Positions 16,488 through 27,500 are shown, numbered from the stretch's first letter. The stretch is 46,006 nt of DNA from Cyanobium sp. T1B-Tous (GCF_024345475.1 NZ_JAGQBE010000015.1:1-46006); one strand, 5' to 3'. Numbers and translations: made by a program. The notes: generated by a model not told the origin, from the letters alone.

Positions 16488-17501
16488 GTGGGGACGCCTT
16501 TGCAATCCGCTTTGAACGTTGTTGACAGCAACGTTTCAAAGCCTTCGCCATCGTTGATGGCGACCAGTTCAGCGTCAGCAACCAAAGCGAAGCCCACTGG
16601 GCCTCGGGCCGGTGGACGTCTCAGCGCCGATTCCATCGGCTGGTATCTGAGCACGATCGGACGGGTGCCCCTGCTCACGGCCGCCGAGGAAATCGAACTG
16701 GCGCACCACGTGCAGGCCGGCAAACGCCTCCTCCAGCTTCCTGCCGAGGAGCTCACCCCCAAGCACAAGCGCCAGCTCCGCATGGCCCAACGGGCCCGCG
16801 ACCGAATGATGGCGGCCAACCTGCGCCTGGTGGTGAGCGTGGCCAAGAAGTACCAGAACCAGGGCCTGGAACTTCTCGACTTGGTGCAGGAAGGGGCCAT
16901 CGGCCTGGAGCGCGCCGTCGACAAATTCGACCCCGCCATGGGCTACAAGTTTTCGACCTACGCCTACTGGTGGATTCGCCAGGGGATGACCCGGGCCATC
17001 GACAACAGCGCCCGCACCATCCGCCTGCCGATTCACATCAGCGAAAAGCTCTCCAAGATGCGGCGCATCAGCCGGGAGCTGTCGCACCGTCTGGGTCGCC
17101 AGCCCAATCGCCTGGAGCTGTCCCATGCCATGGACATGGCCCCCCAGGACCTCGAGGAGCTGATGTCCCAGAGCGCCCCCTGCGCCTCCCTCGATGCCCA
17201 TGCCCGCGGCGAGGAAGACCGCAGCACCCTCGGCGAGCTGATCGCCGACCCGGCCAGCAACGAGCACATGGACTCGATGGACCGGCACATCCAGAAGGAG
17301 CACCTGGGCACCTGGCTGTCGCAGTTGAATGACCGGGAGCAGAAAATCCTCAAACTGCGCTTCGGGCTGGAGGGCTCAGAACCCCTCACCCTCGCCGAGA
17401 TCGGCCGGCTGATCAACGTGTCCCGCGAGCGGGTGCGGCAGCTGGAAGCCAAGGCGATCATGAAGCTGCGGTTGATGAGCAACTACCAGCAGGCCGCCTG
17501 A
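16488..17501 (+). CDS. Group 2 RpoD-like sigma factor
   Basis: RNA polymerase sigma factor of the sigma-70 family. Region 1.2 (DSIGWYLSTIGRVPLLTAAEEIELAHHVQ), region 2 with NLRLVVSVAKKYQNQGLELLDLVQEG and the DNA-melting segment YKFSTYAYWWIRQGMTRAI, region 3, and region 4.2 with the helix-turn-helix TLAEIGRLINVSRERVRQLE are all present. The 337-residue length and lack of a long region 1.1 fit the non-essential group 2 factors that cyanobacteria carry in several copies for stress and nutrient responses. GTG at 16488 is chosen because GGAGG lies 7 nt upstream; the longer frame from 16449 would begin inside the likely promoter. The phytol-kinase-like gene starts 4 bp after its stop. Confidence 0.9.
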   Translation: MGTPLQSALNVVDSNVSKPSPSLMATSSASATKAKPTGPRAGGRLSADSIGWYLSTIGRVPLLTAAEEIELAHHVQAGKRLLQLPAEELTPKHKRQLRMAQRARDRMMAANLRLVVSVAKKYQNQGLELLDLVQEGAIGLERAVDKFDPAMGYKFSTYAYWWIRQGMTRAIDNSARTIRLPIHISEKLSKMRRISRELSHRLGRQPNRLELSHAMDMAPQDLEELMSQSAPCASLDAHARGEEDRSTLGELIADPASNEHMDSMDRHIQKEHLGTWLSQLNDREQKILKLRFGLEGSEPLTLAEIGRLINVSRERVRQLEAKAIMKLRLMSNYQQAA

Positions 17502-17505
17502 GCCC

Positions 17506-18180
17506 ATGGCCGGCGGCTGGCCGCAACAGCTCGTGGGCGTTGCGGCGGTGGCCGGCTGGCTCACCATGCTGGCGATCGCCGCCCGAGAGGTGCGGCGGCG
17601 CTGGAATGGGCAGCGGGAATGGAGCCGCAAGCTCGTGCACATCGGCACCGGAGCGGTGGTGCCGATCGCCTGGGCCTGCGGCATCGACCGGCTGATCGCC
17701 GTGCCCGCCGCTGGAGCCATCACCCTGATAGCCGCCTTCAACCACCGCTTCCGCCTGCTGCCGGCGATCGAAGATGTGGGCCGCGCCAGCTACGGCACGA
17801 TCGCCTACGGCGCCTCGATCACCCTGCTGCTGCTGCTGTTCTGGCCGGGGCACCCGACCGCGGTGGCCGCCGGCGTGCTGGTGATGGCGGTGGGCGATGG
17901 CCTGGCCGGGCTGCTGGGCCCCCTGCTGGCCTCACCGAGCTGGCGGATCTGGGGGCAACGCAAATCGATCGTGGGCACCGGAGCGATGGCCCTGGGCAGC
18001 CTGGCGATGCTGCTGCTGGTGCGTCAGCTGGCCGTGGCCGCTGGTCTGCCCCATCCGGGGCCGGCCGCCCTGCTGGCGATCGCCACGGTGGCCGTGGCCC
18101 TGGAGCAGGTGGCCGTGATGGGCCTCGACAACTTCACCGTGCCGCTGGCCACCGGGTGGCTCTGGCAGCAGCTCAGCTGA
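17506..18180 (+). CDS. Phytol/dolichol kinase-like (VTE5 family) membrane protein
   Basis: A 224-residue protein with about six membrane helices. The family signatures of the phytol kinase/dolichol kinase/CTP-dependent diacylglycerol kinase group are present: SRKLVHIGTGAVVPI near residue 45, and VMAVGDGLAGLLG followed by KSIVGTGAM further on. In cyanobacteria and plastids such enzymes phosphorylate phytol released from chlorophyll for reuse in tocopherol or chlorophyll synthesis. Activity here is inferred from family only. The start is 4 bp after the sigma-factor stop, so they are co-transcribed. The 3' end converges on the DAHP synthase gene with 10 bp between stops. Confidence 0.83.
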   Translation: MAGGWPQQLVGVAAVAGWLTMLAIAAREVRRRWNGQREWSRKLVHIGTGAVVPIAWACGIDRLIAVPAAGAITLIAAFNHRFRLLPAIEDVGRASYGTIAYGASITLLLLLFWPGHPTAVAAGVLVMAVGDGLAGLLGPLLASPSWRIWGQRKSIVGTGAMALGSLAMLLLVRQLAVAAGLPHPGPAALLAIATVAVALEQVAVMGLDNFTVPLATGWLWQQLS

Positions 18181-18190
18181 TCCCCCCAGC

Positions 18191-19285
18191 TCAGGCCGTC
18201 ACCAGGGAGCGGGCAGCCTGGGAGTCCCGCACCGCTTCGGCGAGGCTGTCGAGCACCGCGGTGGTGGTGCTCAGATCGATGCAGGCATCGGTGATGCTCT
18301 GGCCGTAGGTGAGGGCCCCCACATCCAGCTGGGCCAGATCGTTGGGGATCTTCTGGCTGCCGGCCACCAGATGGCTCTCCAGCATCACGCCCATCACGTG
18401 GGTGGAGCCGGCGCGCAGCTGCTCGGCCACCTGGGCGGCCACCTCGCCCTGACGGCGGTAGTCCTTGTTGGAGTTGCCGTGGCTGCAATCCACCATCAGG
18501 CGTGGGGGCAGGCCCGCCTTGGCCAGCTCGGCCGCGGCCTCCTCCACCGCCTCGGGGTGGTAGTTGGTGCCGCGCTTACCCCCCCGCAACACCAGGTGCC
18601 CATCGGGGTTGCCGGTGGTGGTGACGATGGCCGCATGGCCCTCGCCGTTGATGCCGAGGAAATGGTGGGGCCGGGCCGCGGCCTCCATCGCATTGATGGC
18701 GGTGATGGCACTGCCATCGGTGCCGTTCTTGAAGCCGATCGGCATCGAGAGGCCGGAGGCCATCTCCCGGTGGGTCTGGCTCTCGGTGGTGCGGGCGCCG
18801 ATGGCGGTCCAGCTGATCAGGTCGGCGATGTACTGGGGCACCACCGGATCGAGCAACTCCGTGGCCGCGGGCAGGCCCATCTCGGCCAGGTGGAGCAGCA
18901 GGCCACGGGCAACCCGCAGACCGCTGTTGATGTCGTAGCTGCCGTCGAGGTGGGGATCGTTGATCAGACCCTTCCAGCCCACGGTGGTGCGGGGCTTCTC
19001 GAAGTACACCCGCATCACGATCTCGAGCGCATCCCGGTAGCGCTCCTGGGCCGCGGCGATCGCGGTGGCGTACTCCTTCGCGGCCGCCACGTCGTGCACC
19101 GAGCAAGGGCCCACGATCACCAGCAGGCGGGAATCGCGGCCGTGCAGGATCGCCTGAATCCGCTCCCGGGCCTGCTGCACCGTCAGCGCCGAGCGCTCGG
19201 TGATGGGCAGTTCGCGATGCAACAGGGCCGGCGACACCAGGGGCCGGGTTTCCACCACATGCAAGTCGGAGGTGGTGGTGGGCAT
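18191..19285 (-). CDS. aroF: 3-deoxy-7-phosphoheptulonate (DAHP) synthase, class I
   Basis: Condenses phosphoenolpyruvate with erythrose 4-phosphate, the entry step of the shikimate pathway. The 364-residue protein matches the AroF/G/H type: LLVIVGPCSVHD, VMRVYFEKPRTTVGWKGLINDP, IGARTTESQTHREMASG, PIGFKNGTDG and the metal-site segment VDCSHGNSNK with GVMLESHL. Enzymes of this type are usually inhibited by Phe, Tyr or Trp; which one applies cannot be read here. ATG at 19285 is the natural start. It is divergent from acnB. The subtype letter is uncertain; a later pathway step, aroE, is also in the window. Confidence 0.94.
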   Translation of the reverse strand: MPTTTSDLHVVETRPLVSPALLHRELPITERSALTVQQARERIQAILHGRDSRLLVIVGPCSVHDVAAAKEYATAIAAAQERYRDALEIVMRVYFEKPRTTVGWKGLINDPHLDGSYDINSGLRVARGLLLHLAEMGLPAATELLDPVVPQYIADLISWTAIGARTTESQTHREMASGLSMPIGFKNGTDGSAITAINAMEAAARPHHFLGINGEGHAAIVTTTGNPDGHLVLRGGKRGTNYHPEAVEEAAAELAKAGLPPRLMVDCSHGNSNKDYRRQGEVAAQVAEQLRAGSTHVMGVMLESHLVAGSQKIPNDLAQLDVGALTYGQSITDACIDLSTTTAVLDSLAEAVRDSQAARSLVTA

Positions 19286-19404
19286 GGGCCTGAGGCCGTC
19301 AGGACGGCGCTGCGCGGAAGGGTTCCACCCTAGTCAGCAGCGATGGCGACCAAACCCTGGACCGGTGGCCCCCAAGAATGGGAAGCAGATTGATGCGATC
19401 GGGC

Positions 19405-22020
19405 ATGTCTGCAGCCAGCTTCCTCTCCAGCTACCGCGCCGCCGCGGCCGAGCGCGAAGCCCTGGGAGTGCCCGCCCTGCCGCTCTCAGCCGAGCAGACC
19501 CAGGCCCTCACCGAACTGCTGCAAGCCCCGCCCGCCGGGGAAGAGACGTTCCTGCTGCACCTGCTGAGTGAGCGCATCCCCCCCGGCGTGGATGAGGCGG
19601 CCTACGTGAAGGCTGGCTGGCTGGCCGGTGTGGCCCAGGGCAGCACCAGCAGCCCGCTGGTGAGTGCGGTGGAGGCCGTGCAGCTGCTCGCCACGATGAT
19701 CGGCGGCTACAACGTGGGCGCCCTGATCGCCCTGCTCTCCAACGCCGATCCGGCCATCGCCGAGGCCGCCGCCACGGGCCTGAGCCGCACCCTGCTGGTG
19801 TACGACGCCTACCACGATGTGCTGGAGCTGGCCGCCAGCAACCCCTACGCCCAACGGGTGGTGGACAGCTGGGCCGCCGCCGCATGGTTCACCGCCAAGC
19901 CCGAGCTGCCCGCCGAGATCACCGTGACGGTGTTCAAGGTGGAGGGTGAAACCAACACCGACGACCTCTCCCCCGCCACCCACGCCACCACCCGCCCGGA
20001 CATCCCCCTGCACGCCATGGCGATGCTGGAAACCCGGATGCCCGGCGGCCTCGAGCTGATCACCCAGCTGAAAACCAAGGGCCACCCCGTGGCCTACGTG
20101 GGCGATGTGGTGGGCACGGGCAGCTCGCGCAAGTCCGCGATCAACTCCGTGCTCTGGCACACCGGCAGCGACATCCCCCACGTGCCCAACAAGCGCAGCG
20201 GCGGCGTGGTGCTGGGGGGCAAGATCGCGCCGATCTTCTTCAACACCGCTGAGGATTCCGGCGCCCTGCCGATCGAGTGCGACGTGAGCGCCCTGAACTC
20301 GGGCGACGTGATCACAATCCGCCCCTATGCCGGCACCATCGAGCGCGCCGCCGGTGAGGCAGGCGCCGGCACGATCGTGGCCCGCTTCGAGCTCAAGCCC
20401 AGCACGATCACCGATGAGGTGCGCGCCGGCGGCCGCATCCCGCTGCTGATCGGCCGCTCGTTAACAGACAAAGTGCGTGCCCAGCTGGGGCTGCCCGCCA
20501 GCGAGCTGTTCATCCGGCCCGTGGCCCCGGCCGACACCGGCAAGGGCTTCACCCTGGCCCAGAAGATGGTGGGCAAAGCCTGCGGCCTGGCAGGCGTGCG
20601 CCCCGGCACCAGCTGCGAGCCGCTGATGACCACCGTGGGCTCCCAGGACACCACCGGGCCCATGACCCGCGATGAGATGAAGGAGCTGGCCTGCCTGGGC
20701 TTCAGCGCCGATCTGGTGATGCAGAGCTTCTGCCACACCGCCGCCTATCCCAAGCCGGTAGACCTCAAAACCCACGCCGAACTGCCCGATTTCATGGCGT
20801 CCCGCGGGGGCGTGGCCCTGCGCCCCGGCGACGGCATCATCCACAGCTGGCTCAACCGCATGCTCCTGCCCGACACCGTGGGCACCGGCGGCGACAGCCA
20901 CACCCGCTTCCCCCTGGGCATCTCCTTCCCGGCAGGCTCGGGCCTGGTGGCCTTCGCCGCCGCCATCGGCGCCATGCCGCTGGACATGCCCGAATCGGTG
21001 CTGGTGAAGTTCACCGGCAAGCTGCAGCCGGGCGTCACCCTGCGCGACGTGGTGAACGCGATCCCCTACGTGGCGATCCAGCAGGGCCTGCTCACGGTGG
21101 CCAAGGAGGGCAAGCAGAACGTGTTCAACGGGCGGATCATGGAAATCGAGGGGCTGCCCGATCTCAAGCTGGAGCAGGCCTTTGAGCTCACCGATGCCAC
21201 CGCCGAACGCTCCTGTGCCGGCAGCACGATCAAGCTCTCGGTGGACACGGTGAGCGAATACCTGCGCAGCAACGTGGCCCTGCTCAAAAACATGATTGCC
21301 CGCGGCTACGGCGACGGGCGCACCCTGGCCCGCCGCATCCAGGCGATGGAGGCCTGGCTGGCCAACCCGGTGCTGCTGGAGGCCGATGCCGATGCCGAGT
21401 ACGCCGCCGTGATCGAGATCGATCTCGATGCGATCACCGAGCCGATCCTGGCCTGCCCCAACGACCCCGACAACGTCAAGCTGCTCTCCGAGGAAGCGGG
21501 CAAGCCGGTCGATGAGGTGTTCATCGGCTCCTGCATGACCAACATCGGCCACTACCGCGCCGCCGCCAACGTGCTCAAAGGCCAGGGCGAGAACGCCGCA
21601 CGGCTGTGGGTGTGCCCGCCCACCCGCATGGACGAGGAGACGCTGAAGGAGGAGGGCTATTACGCCACCTTCGAAGCTGCCGGCTCCCGCATGGAGATGC
21701 CGGGCTGCTCCCTGTGCATGGGCAACCAGGCCCGGGTGGAGGACAACACCACCGTGTTCTCCACCAGCACCCGCAACTTCAACAACCGGCTCGGCAACGG
21801 CGCCCAGGTGTACCTGGGCAGCGCCGAGCTGGCGGCGGTGTGCGCCCAGCTGGGCCGCATCCCCAACAAAACCGAATACCTGGCGATCGCCGCCGAGAAG
21901 ATCGATCCCTACGGCGCCGAGCTCTACCGCTACCTCAACTTCGACCAGATCGCCGGCTTTGAGGATGCCGGCCGGGTGGTGAGCGCTGAGGAGGAGGCCA
22001 AGGTGCTGGCAAGCGCCTAA
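19405..22020 (+). CDS. acnB: Aconitate hydratase B
   Basis: Interconverts citrate and isocitrate through cis-aconitate, using a [4Fe-4S] cluster. The 871-residue protein has the AcnB order: N-terminal HEAT-like domain ([31 protein letters not shown]), swivel domain ([30 protein letters not shown]), then the catalytic domains ([15 protein letters not shown]-type segment, [22 protein letters not shown]). Cluster cysteines are C710 (IGSCMTN), C768 and C771 (GCSLCMGNQ). ATG at 19405 ([11 protein letters not shown]) is preferred by comparison with known AcnB; ATG 19393 and 19378 are in frame. It feeds 2-oxoglutarate formation for nitrogen assimilation in cyanobacteria. Confidence 0.96.
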   Translation: MSAASFLSSYRAAAAEREALGVPALPLSAEQTQALTELLQAPPAGEETFLLHLLSERIPPGVDEAAYVKAGWLAGVAQGSTSSPLVSAVEAVQLLATMIGGYNVGALIALLSNADPAIAEAAATGLSRTLLVYDAYHDVLELAASNPYAQRVVDSWAAAAWFTAKPELPAEITVTVFKVEGETNTDDLSPATHATTRPDIPLHAMAMLETRMPGGLELITQLKTKGHPVAYVGDVVGTGSSRKSAINSVLWHTGSDIPHVPNKRSGGVVLGGKIAPIFFNTAEDSGALPIECDVSALNSGDVITIRPYAGTIERAAGEAGAGTIVARFELKPSTITDEVRAGGRIPLLIGRSLTDKVRAQLGLPASELFIRPVAPADTGKGFTLAQKMVGKACGLAGVRPGTSCEPLMTTVGSQDTTGPMTRDEMKELACLGFSADLVMQSFCHTAAYPKPVDLKTHAELPDFMASRGGVALRPGDGIIHSWLNRMLLPDTVGTGGDSHTRFPLGISFPAGSGLVAFAAAIGAMPLDMPESVLVKFTGKLQPGVTLRDVVNAIPYVAIQQGLLTVAKEGKQNVFNGRIMEIEGLPDLKLEQAFELTDATAERSCAGSTIKLSVDTVSEYLRSNVALLKNMIARGYGDGRTLARRIQAMEAWLANPVLLEADADAEYAAVIEIDLDAITEPILACPNDPDNVKLLSEEAGKPVDEVFIGSCMTNIGHYRAAANVLKGQGENAARLWVCPPTRMDEETLKEEGYYATFEAAGSRMEMPGCSLCMGNQARVEDNTTVFSTSTRNFNNRLGNGAQVYLGSAELAAVCAQLGRIPNKTEYLAIAAEKIDPYGAELYRYLNFDQIAGFEDAGRVVSAEEEAKVLASA

Positions 22021-22050
22021 CTGCGCTGCCCGCACAGCCTGGCGCAGTTT
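22021..22050 (+). terminator. Weak hairpin after acnB
   Basis: CTGCGC (22021-22026) can pair with GCGCAG (22042-22047), with a 15-nt loop, followed by TTT. It starts directly after the acnB stop. The loop is long and the U-tract short, so termination here is only possible. Confidence 0.3.
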
Positions 22051-22136
22051 GGTATCGGCTCTAACAACAAACCAAAGAAATCGGTTGCTGCCGCTGGATT
22101 CCCTAGCGTCCAGACGTTGCCTTGCAAGCGTTTCCC

Positions 22137-22559
22137 ATGCGTCGCCTTTCTCTGATCAGCAGCGGGTTGGCCGTCGCCCTGGCTGGCGGTTTGGTGCTCA
22201 CCGGCTGTGACCAGGCCACCCAAAGCGTCAAGGACGCCGCCACCAACGCCGCCACCGGTGCCGCCCAAACGGCCCTCGGCCCAGCGGTGACGCCGGTGCT
22301 GGATCTGCTCAAGCAAGGGCAGAGCAAGGTGGCCGCCGGCGACCTGGCCGGTGCCACGGCATCGATGGGTGGCTTCCAGGCCATCTGGGACAAGGCCGCG
22401 CCGGTGATCAAGCCCCTGGCTGGCGACAAGTGGACCGGAATCGAAACCGCCGCTCAAGGCGTCACCAGCACCTTCGCCAAGGGCACCCCGTCGGCCGCCG
22501 ATGCCAGCGCCGCCATCGGCGGCCTGATGGGCCCCCTCTCCGCCCTGGCGGGCAAGTAG
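22137..22559 (+). CDS. Small lipoprotein of unknown function
   Basis: A 140-residue protein with a signal peptide (MRRLSLISSG, hydrophobic stretch) and lipobox LTGC, so it is probably anchored on the outside of the plasma membrane. The mature part is Ala/Gly/Thr-rich with helical segments (DQATQSVKDAATNAATGAAQ; LKQGQSKVAAGDLAGA) and no recognised motif. ATG at 22137 is chosen over TTG at 22122 because the basic start MRR follows directly. Neighbours (acnB, radical SAM gene) give no hint of its role. Confidence 0.7.
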   Translation: MRRLSLISSGLAVALAGGLVLTGCDQATQSVKDAATNAATGAAQTALGPAVTPVLDLLKQGQSKVAAGDLAGATASMGGFQAIWDKAAPVIKPLAGDKWTGIETAAQGVTSTFAKGTPSAADASAAIGGLMGPLSALAGK

Positions 22560-22608
22560 GGCTGGGCTGACGTGGTGAGACGCTGGAGGTCACCGTACGG
22601 CGTCTCAC

Positions 22609-24234
22609 CTGAACCAGGAAACCCTGCTGTTTGAGCCCGCCCAGCCGGCAGCCGGAGCGTTGCGGGCCGTGCTGGCCTTCCCCAGCACCTACACGGTGGG
22701 GATCACCAGCCTGGGCTACCAGGTGGTGTGGGCCACGCTGGCCCAACGGGCCGATGTGGACGTGCGCCGCCTGTTCACCGATCAGGGGGATCCACCGCAC
22801 CGCCACTGCGATCTGTTCGGCCTGTCCCTGAGCTGGGAGCTCGATGGGCCCGTGCTGCTGGATCTGCTGGAGCAGCAACGCATCCCGCTCTGGGCCAGCG
22901 AGCGCGGCGACACCGACCCGATCGTGTTCGGCGGCGGGCCTGTGCTCACGGCCAACCCCGAACCGTTGGCCCCCTTCTTCGATGTGGTGCTGCTGGGCGA
23001 CGGCGAGCTGCTGCTGCCCGCCTTTGTGGATGCCCTGCAGGCGCACCGCGAGGCGCCGCGGGCGGAACGGCTCCGCCACCTGGCCCAGGTGCCGGGGGTG
23101 TACGTGCCCAGCCTCTATGCCCCCCGTTACTCCAGCGAGGGCGACCTGCTGGCCGTGGAGCCCATCGAAGCCGGCATCCCGGCCACCGTGGCCAAGCAGA
23201 CCTGGCGCGGCAACACCCTCAGCCACTCCACGGTGATCACTCCCGAGGCGGCCTGGCCCTCGATCCACATGGTGGAAGTGGTGCGCAGTTGTCCGGAGCT
23301 GTGCCGCTTCTGCCTGGCCAGCTACCTCACCCTGCCCTTCCGCACCCCGTCGCTGGATGACGGCCTGATTCCCGCCGTGGAAAAGGGGCTGACCGCCACC
23401 CAACGCCTGGGGCTGCTGGGGGCTTCGGTGACCCAACACCCCCAGTTCGCCGACCTGCTGGCCTGGCTGGATCAGGATCGCTTTGAGGGCACCCGCGTCA
23501 GCGTGAGCTCCGTGCGGGCCGCCACCGTGACCCCTGAGCTGGGGCGGATCCTGGCCAAGCGGGGCAGCAAGTCGCTCACGATCGCCATCGAAAGCGGCAG
23601 CGAGCGGATGCGCCAGGTGGTGAACAAAAAACTCGCCACCGAGGAGATCTACGCCGCCGCCCGCTACGCCAAGGAGGGCGGCCTCACGGGCCTGAAGCTC
23701 TACGGGATGGTGGGCCTGCCCACGGAGGAGGAGGCCGATGTGGAGGCCACCGCCGCGCTGCTGCTGGATCTCAAAAAGGCGACGCCGGGGCTGCGTTTGA
23801 GCCTGGGGGTGAGCACCTTCGTGCCCAAGGCCCACACGCCGTTCCAGTGGCAGGGCGTGCGCCCCGAGGCCGACAAACGGCTCAAGCTGCTGGCCAAGCG
23901 CCTCAAGCCCAAGGGCATCGAGCTGCGGCCCGAGAGCTACGGCTGGAGCGTGATCCAGGCCCTGCTGTCGCGCAGCGACCGCCGCCTCGCCCCGGTGATC
24001 GCCGCCGCCCGCGGCAGCCACGACAGCCTGGGGGGCTGGAAACAGGCGTACCGGGCCATCCGCGAACAGCCCGGCGCCGACCTACCCAGCTGGGACGACG
24101 TCATTCATGCCACCTGGAGCCCGGAGCGTGTGCTGCCCTGGGAGCACCTGGAGGGGCCGCTGCCCCCCGCCACCCTGAAGCGGCACCAAGCCGAAGCACT
24201 CGCTCTGACGCAAAAAAGTGGCGTACCGGCATGA
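22609..24234 (+). CDS. B12-binding-type radical SAM protein
   Basis: The N-terminal third resembles the B12-binding fold of this radical SAM class (VLAFPSTYTVGITSLGYQVVW; FGGGPVLTANPEPLAPFFDVVLLGDGE). The radical SAM core follows with the CxxxCxxC cluster motif as CPELCRFC, roughly residues 228-235 of the longer form, and SIAIESGSE-like strands (LTIAIESGSERMRQVVNKK). The substrate is unknown. The first canonical start in frame is TTG at 22660, but that would begin inside the conserved first strand; the frame is open back to 22579 and reads LNQETLLFEPAQPAAGAL, which looks like real protein. A CTG at 22609 is my best guess for the start. TTG 22660 is the fallback. The gene is followed by a gene-free stretch. 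Confidence 0.8.
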   Translation: MNQETLLFEPAQPAAGALRAVLAFPSTYTVGITSLGYQVVWATLAQRADVDVRRLFTDQGDPPHRHCDLFGLSLSWELDGPVLLDLLEQQRIPLWASERGDTDPIVFGGGPVLTANPEPLAPFFDVVLLGDGELLLPAFVDALQAHREAPRAERLRHLAQVPGVYVPSLYAPRYSSEGDLLAVEPIEAGIPATVAKQTWRGNTLSHSTVITPEAAWPSIHMVEVVRSCPELCRFCLASYLTLPFRTPSLDDGLIPAVEKGLTATQRLGLLGASVTQHPQFADLLAWLDQDRFEGTRVSVSSVRAATVTPELGRILAKRGSKSLTIAIESGSERMRQVVNKKLATEEIYAAARYAKEGGLTGLKLYGMVGLPTEEEADVEATAALLLDLKKATPGLRLSLGVSTFVPKAHTPFQWQGVRPEADKRLKLLAKRLKPKGIELRPESYGWSVIQALLSRSDRRLAPVIAAARGSHDSLGGWKQAYRAIREQPGADLPSWDDVIHATWSPERVLPWEHLEGPLPPATLKRHQAEALALTQKSGVPA

Positions 24235-24571
24235 GCCCGGGCAGCCGTGGCGGTTGCGTGATGACCAGAGGGAGAGGCCACGGGTGACTACAGCCACAAC
24301 TGGAGCGCCAAGAGAAATCTGAGGTCACCAAATCCCAGGTTCTTCCAAAGAAAACTTCGAGTGGGAACACCTCCCCCCTCTCCTGAGCTAAAACTCGATA
24401 GGAGCTCTACGCAGCGCTCTTTTTAGCCAGACCAGGTCTGTAGCCGTTATGGATTGCAGCACCCAGTCCGCGCAAGCGTTCGAATGCCACCCACTTTCAG
24501 TGCACTCGGGATTGTGCGGCCCAGCCCTTCATCCTCCGGGTCCGTAGTCGTTTTAAGCCCCTGTTTCCGCC
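24235..24571. other. 337-bp gene-free stretch before the metalloprotease
   Basis: No convincing coding region, tRNA or known RNA is seen. It is visibly richer in A and T than the flanks. The only structure noted is a weak hairpin followed by TTTT near 24401-24424. The part nearest 24571 presumably carries the promoter of the metalloprotease gene; no clear -35/-10 pair or ribosome site was found. Confidence 0.5.
24401..24424 (+). terminator. Possible weak terminator in the gene-free stretch
   Basis: GGAGC (24401-24405) pairs imperfectly with GCTCT (24416-24420) and is followed by TTTT. It lies about 165 bp after the radical SAM stop. The stem is only 4-5 bp. Confidence 0.25.
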
Positions 24572-27500
24572 ATGGCGAATCTCAGCCGTTTTGAACCCGA
24601 AATCCCCGCCCGTGCCAGTCGCCCGAAGGAGGATTTCCTAGGGACTGAGACCGTTTTCGTGGTCGGCTTCACGGCGGAAGTCGCCAACCGAGCTTCAGAT
24701 GCTCTCGCAGCCCCAACCTCTGGGGAGCCGGAGCAACGCGACATCCTGGGCAGCCCTGGCGTCCTCCTCTCAGCGCAGCTGCCAGCAGGCACACCCGCTC
24801 TGACACCGCTTGCGCCGGTGGCCCGTGATGCCCTAACCGTGGCCCTTGCCAGGGTTACCGCCCTTAGCAGCAACAGATCGGCGTCTGATGACTCCATCGA
24901 TCTCGATGCGATCGACAGCCGCTTCCATGCCGGCCGCTGCGTCTGCATGGCCTGCAGCGACGACCGGGTGGGGCCCGGCGGCGATTCGGCCACGCCCCTG
25001 AGTGGCGGCGCCACGGCCGCTCCGGCGCCCGCCGCCAGCCTGCAGACCCTGGCCAACTACCTACGCGTCGGCTATTGGCAGGACGCTGGCACCGTGTCGC
25101 GCCTCTACAACCTCGGCACCAACGGCAACAACCCCAATGCCGGGGAGATCCGGTACAACCTGAGTGGCTGGAACGGCGACACCAACGGCCTCGACACGCC
25201 GGCCCGGCGCGACATGGCGCGAGAGGCGTTCAAGCTGTTCCAGGCAGTGCTCGGCATCCGCTTCGTCGAGACCACGGCCACCGACACCAGCGTTGACATC
25301 TTCTTCACCGACAACGATCTCGGCTCGGCCTATGCCTATGCCGCCGGGACCTCCTACAGCAACGGCGTCGACTACTCGGTGATCAACGTCTCCAGGGACT
25401 GGTACTCCAGTCTCTCCGGCTTCGACACCTACACCCATCAGACCTACCAGCACGAGATCGGCCACGCGCTCGGGCTTGGCCACCAAGGTCTCTACAACGG
25501 CAGTGGCGCCTATTCCACAGACGCCCAGTTCGCCAATGACAGCTGGCAGGCGTCAATGATGTCCTACTTCAGCCAGACGCAGAACCCCACCACAGGCGCC
25601 TCCTACGCCTTCCTGCAGACAGCGATGTCGGTGGACTGGCTGGCACTCGATGACATCTACCGTTCCTACGGCTACGGCATCAGCAACGCCTTTAATGGCG
25701 ACACCGTCTACGGGGTCAACACCACAATCACTGCAGCCGTCAGCCGCATCTTCAACGAGTTCAGCGTCTACGCCGACACCACCGCCTACACGATCGTCGA
25801 CGCCAGCGGCTACGACACCATCGACGTCAGCAACTTCAGCGCCGATCAGCAGATCAACCTCGCCCCCTCTCAGGCGACCTCCACCATTCCCTCCATTTCC
25901 AACATCGGCGGCAGAATCGGCAACCTCACCCTCGCGGTCGGCACTGTGATCGAGGCCGCCATCGGCGGCGCGGGCAACGACAGCTTCTTCGGCAACGCCG
26001 CCGCCAACACCTTCCGCGGCGGCGGCGGCAACGACAGCTTCACCGACAGCTTCGGCTCCGACGTCTACTTCGGCGACGACGGCAGCGACTGGCTGTACTT
26101 CAGCGAATCGATCGATCTGCTGCGCTACGAGCTCTCCGGCGACTCGCTGCTCTTCTCCCGCAACCTCGGCAGCGCCGATGTCGACCGGGTCTGGAACGGA
26201 CTCGAGAACCTCTCGTTCAACAGCGTCGTGTACTCCTACCAGCAGCTCGTCGACAGCCTGGCCGGTCCCCCCCTAGCGGCGGTGACGATCAGCTCCGCCA
26301 ACGGACTGGCGAGCGGATCGGCCACCAACGCCACCGACCTCCCCTTCAGCGGCACGCTCAGCCTCGGCCTGGGCAGCAACCAGTCGATCGCCTTCTACCG
26401 CAACGGCACCCAGGTGGGCACCGCCAGCCTCACCGCCCCCGGCGCCACCAGCTGGACCTTCAACCTGCAGGAAGCGGCCGGAACCGCCACGGTCAGCTAC
26501 ACCGCCCGCGTGGTGGAGTCCGGCACGGAGCGCCTCGGCACTCTCTCCAGCCCGTTCACGCTCACGGTCGACACCGTGCCTCCCGTGGTCGGCGTCAACG
26601 CCCTCGAAACCCAGGACACCACCCCGCTGCTGAGCGGCACGGTGAGCGAGGCCGGCGCCACGGTGAGCGTGACGATCGGCGCCCTCACCCGCACCGCCAT
26701 CAACAACGGCAACGGCACCTGGTCGCTCCAGTGGAGCGACACCCTCGCCGCCGGCCTCATCTACGACGTGATCGTCACCGCTACCGATGCCGCCCGCAAC
26801 TCAGGCAGCGACACCACCACCAATGAGCTCAGCATCCTGGTGCCGCCGCCGCCGCCCAGCCCAATCCTCTACTTCACCCTGGCCAGCGCTGTCACCAGCT
26901 CCTCGGCTTCGGTGATGGGCGGCCTGACGGCCCAGCGCAACGACATCATCGCCTTCGATGGCAGCAGTTTCTCCACCTGGCTCAACGGCAACGCCAGCGG
27001 ACTAAGTGGCGCCGTCTTGCGCGATTTCCACATCGTCAACCCCGATGAGGTGGTGGTGGCCTTCCAGAGCCCGGTGACGCTGGCGGGCACCGCCTTCGAC
27101 GACTCCGACCTGGCCCGTCTGCGCCGCAGCGACGGCGTCTGGAGCGTGTCGATGTTCTTCGACGGCAGTGACGTGGGCCTCACCACCAATGCCGAGGCGA
27201 TCGACGCGGTCACGGGCCTGAAAGACGGCTCCTGGCTGATCTCCACCCGCGGCAGCGGCGGCGTGACCGGTGTAAGCAGCTTTGCCGCCGAAGACATCCT
27301 TCTCTTTGTGCCCACCAGCGTCGGCACCACCACCGCCGGCAGCTGGAGCCTCTACGCCGACATGAGCGACGTGGGCATCACCGGCACAGCCGAAAACATC
27401 ACCGCCATCGACGTGGCCGCCGACGGCCGGATGTTCCTTACCACCGGCGGCAACGCCAGCGCCTCCACCGGCGGCACCAGCCTCAGCGCCACCAACGAAG

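Noticed and set aside
20461-22035. 524-residue minus-strand frame opposite acnB
   Set aside because: Shadow of acnB; His/Gly-rich with no recognisable domain.
24235-24571. tRNA or small-RNA gene in the gene-free stretch
   Set aside because: No cloverleaf, CCA end or strong hairpin series could be built.
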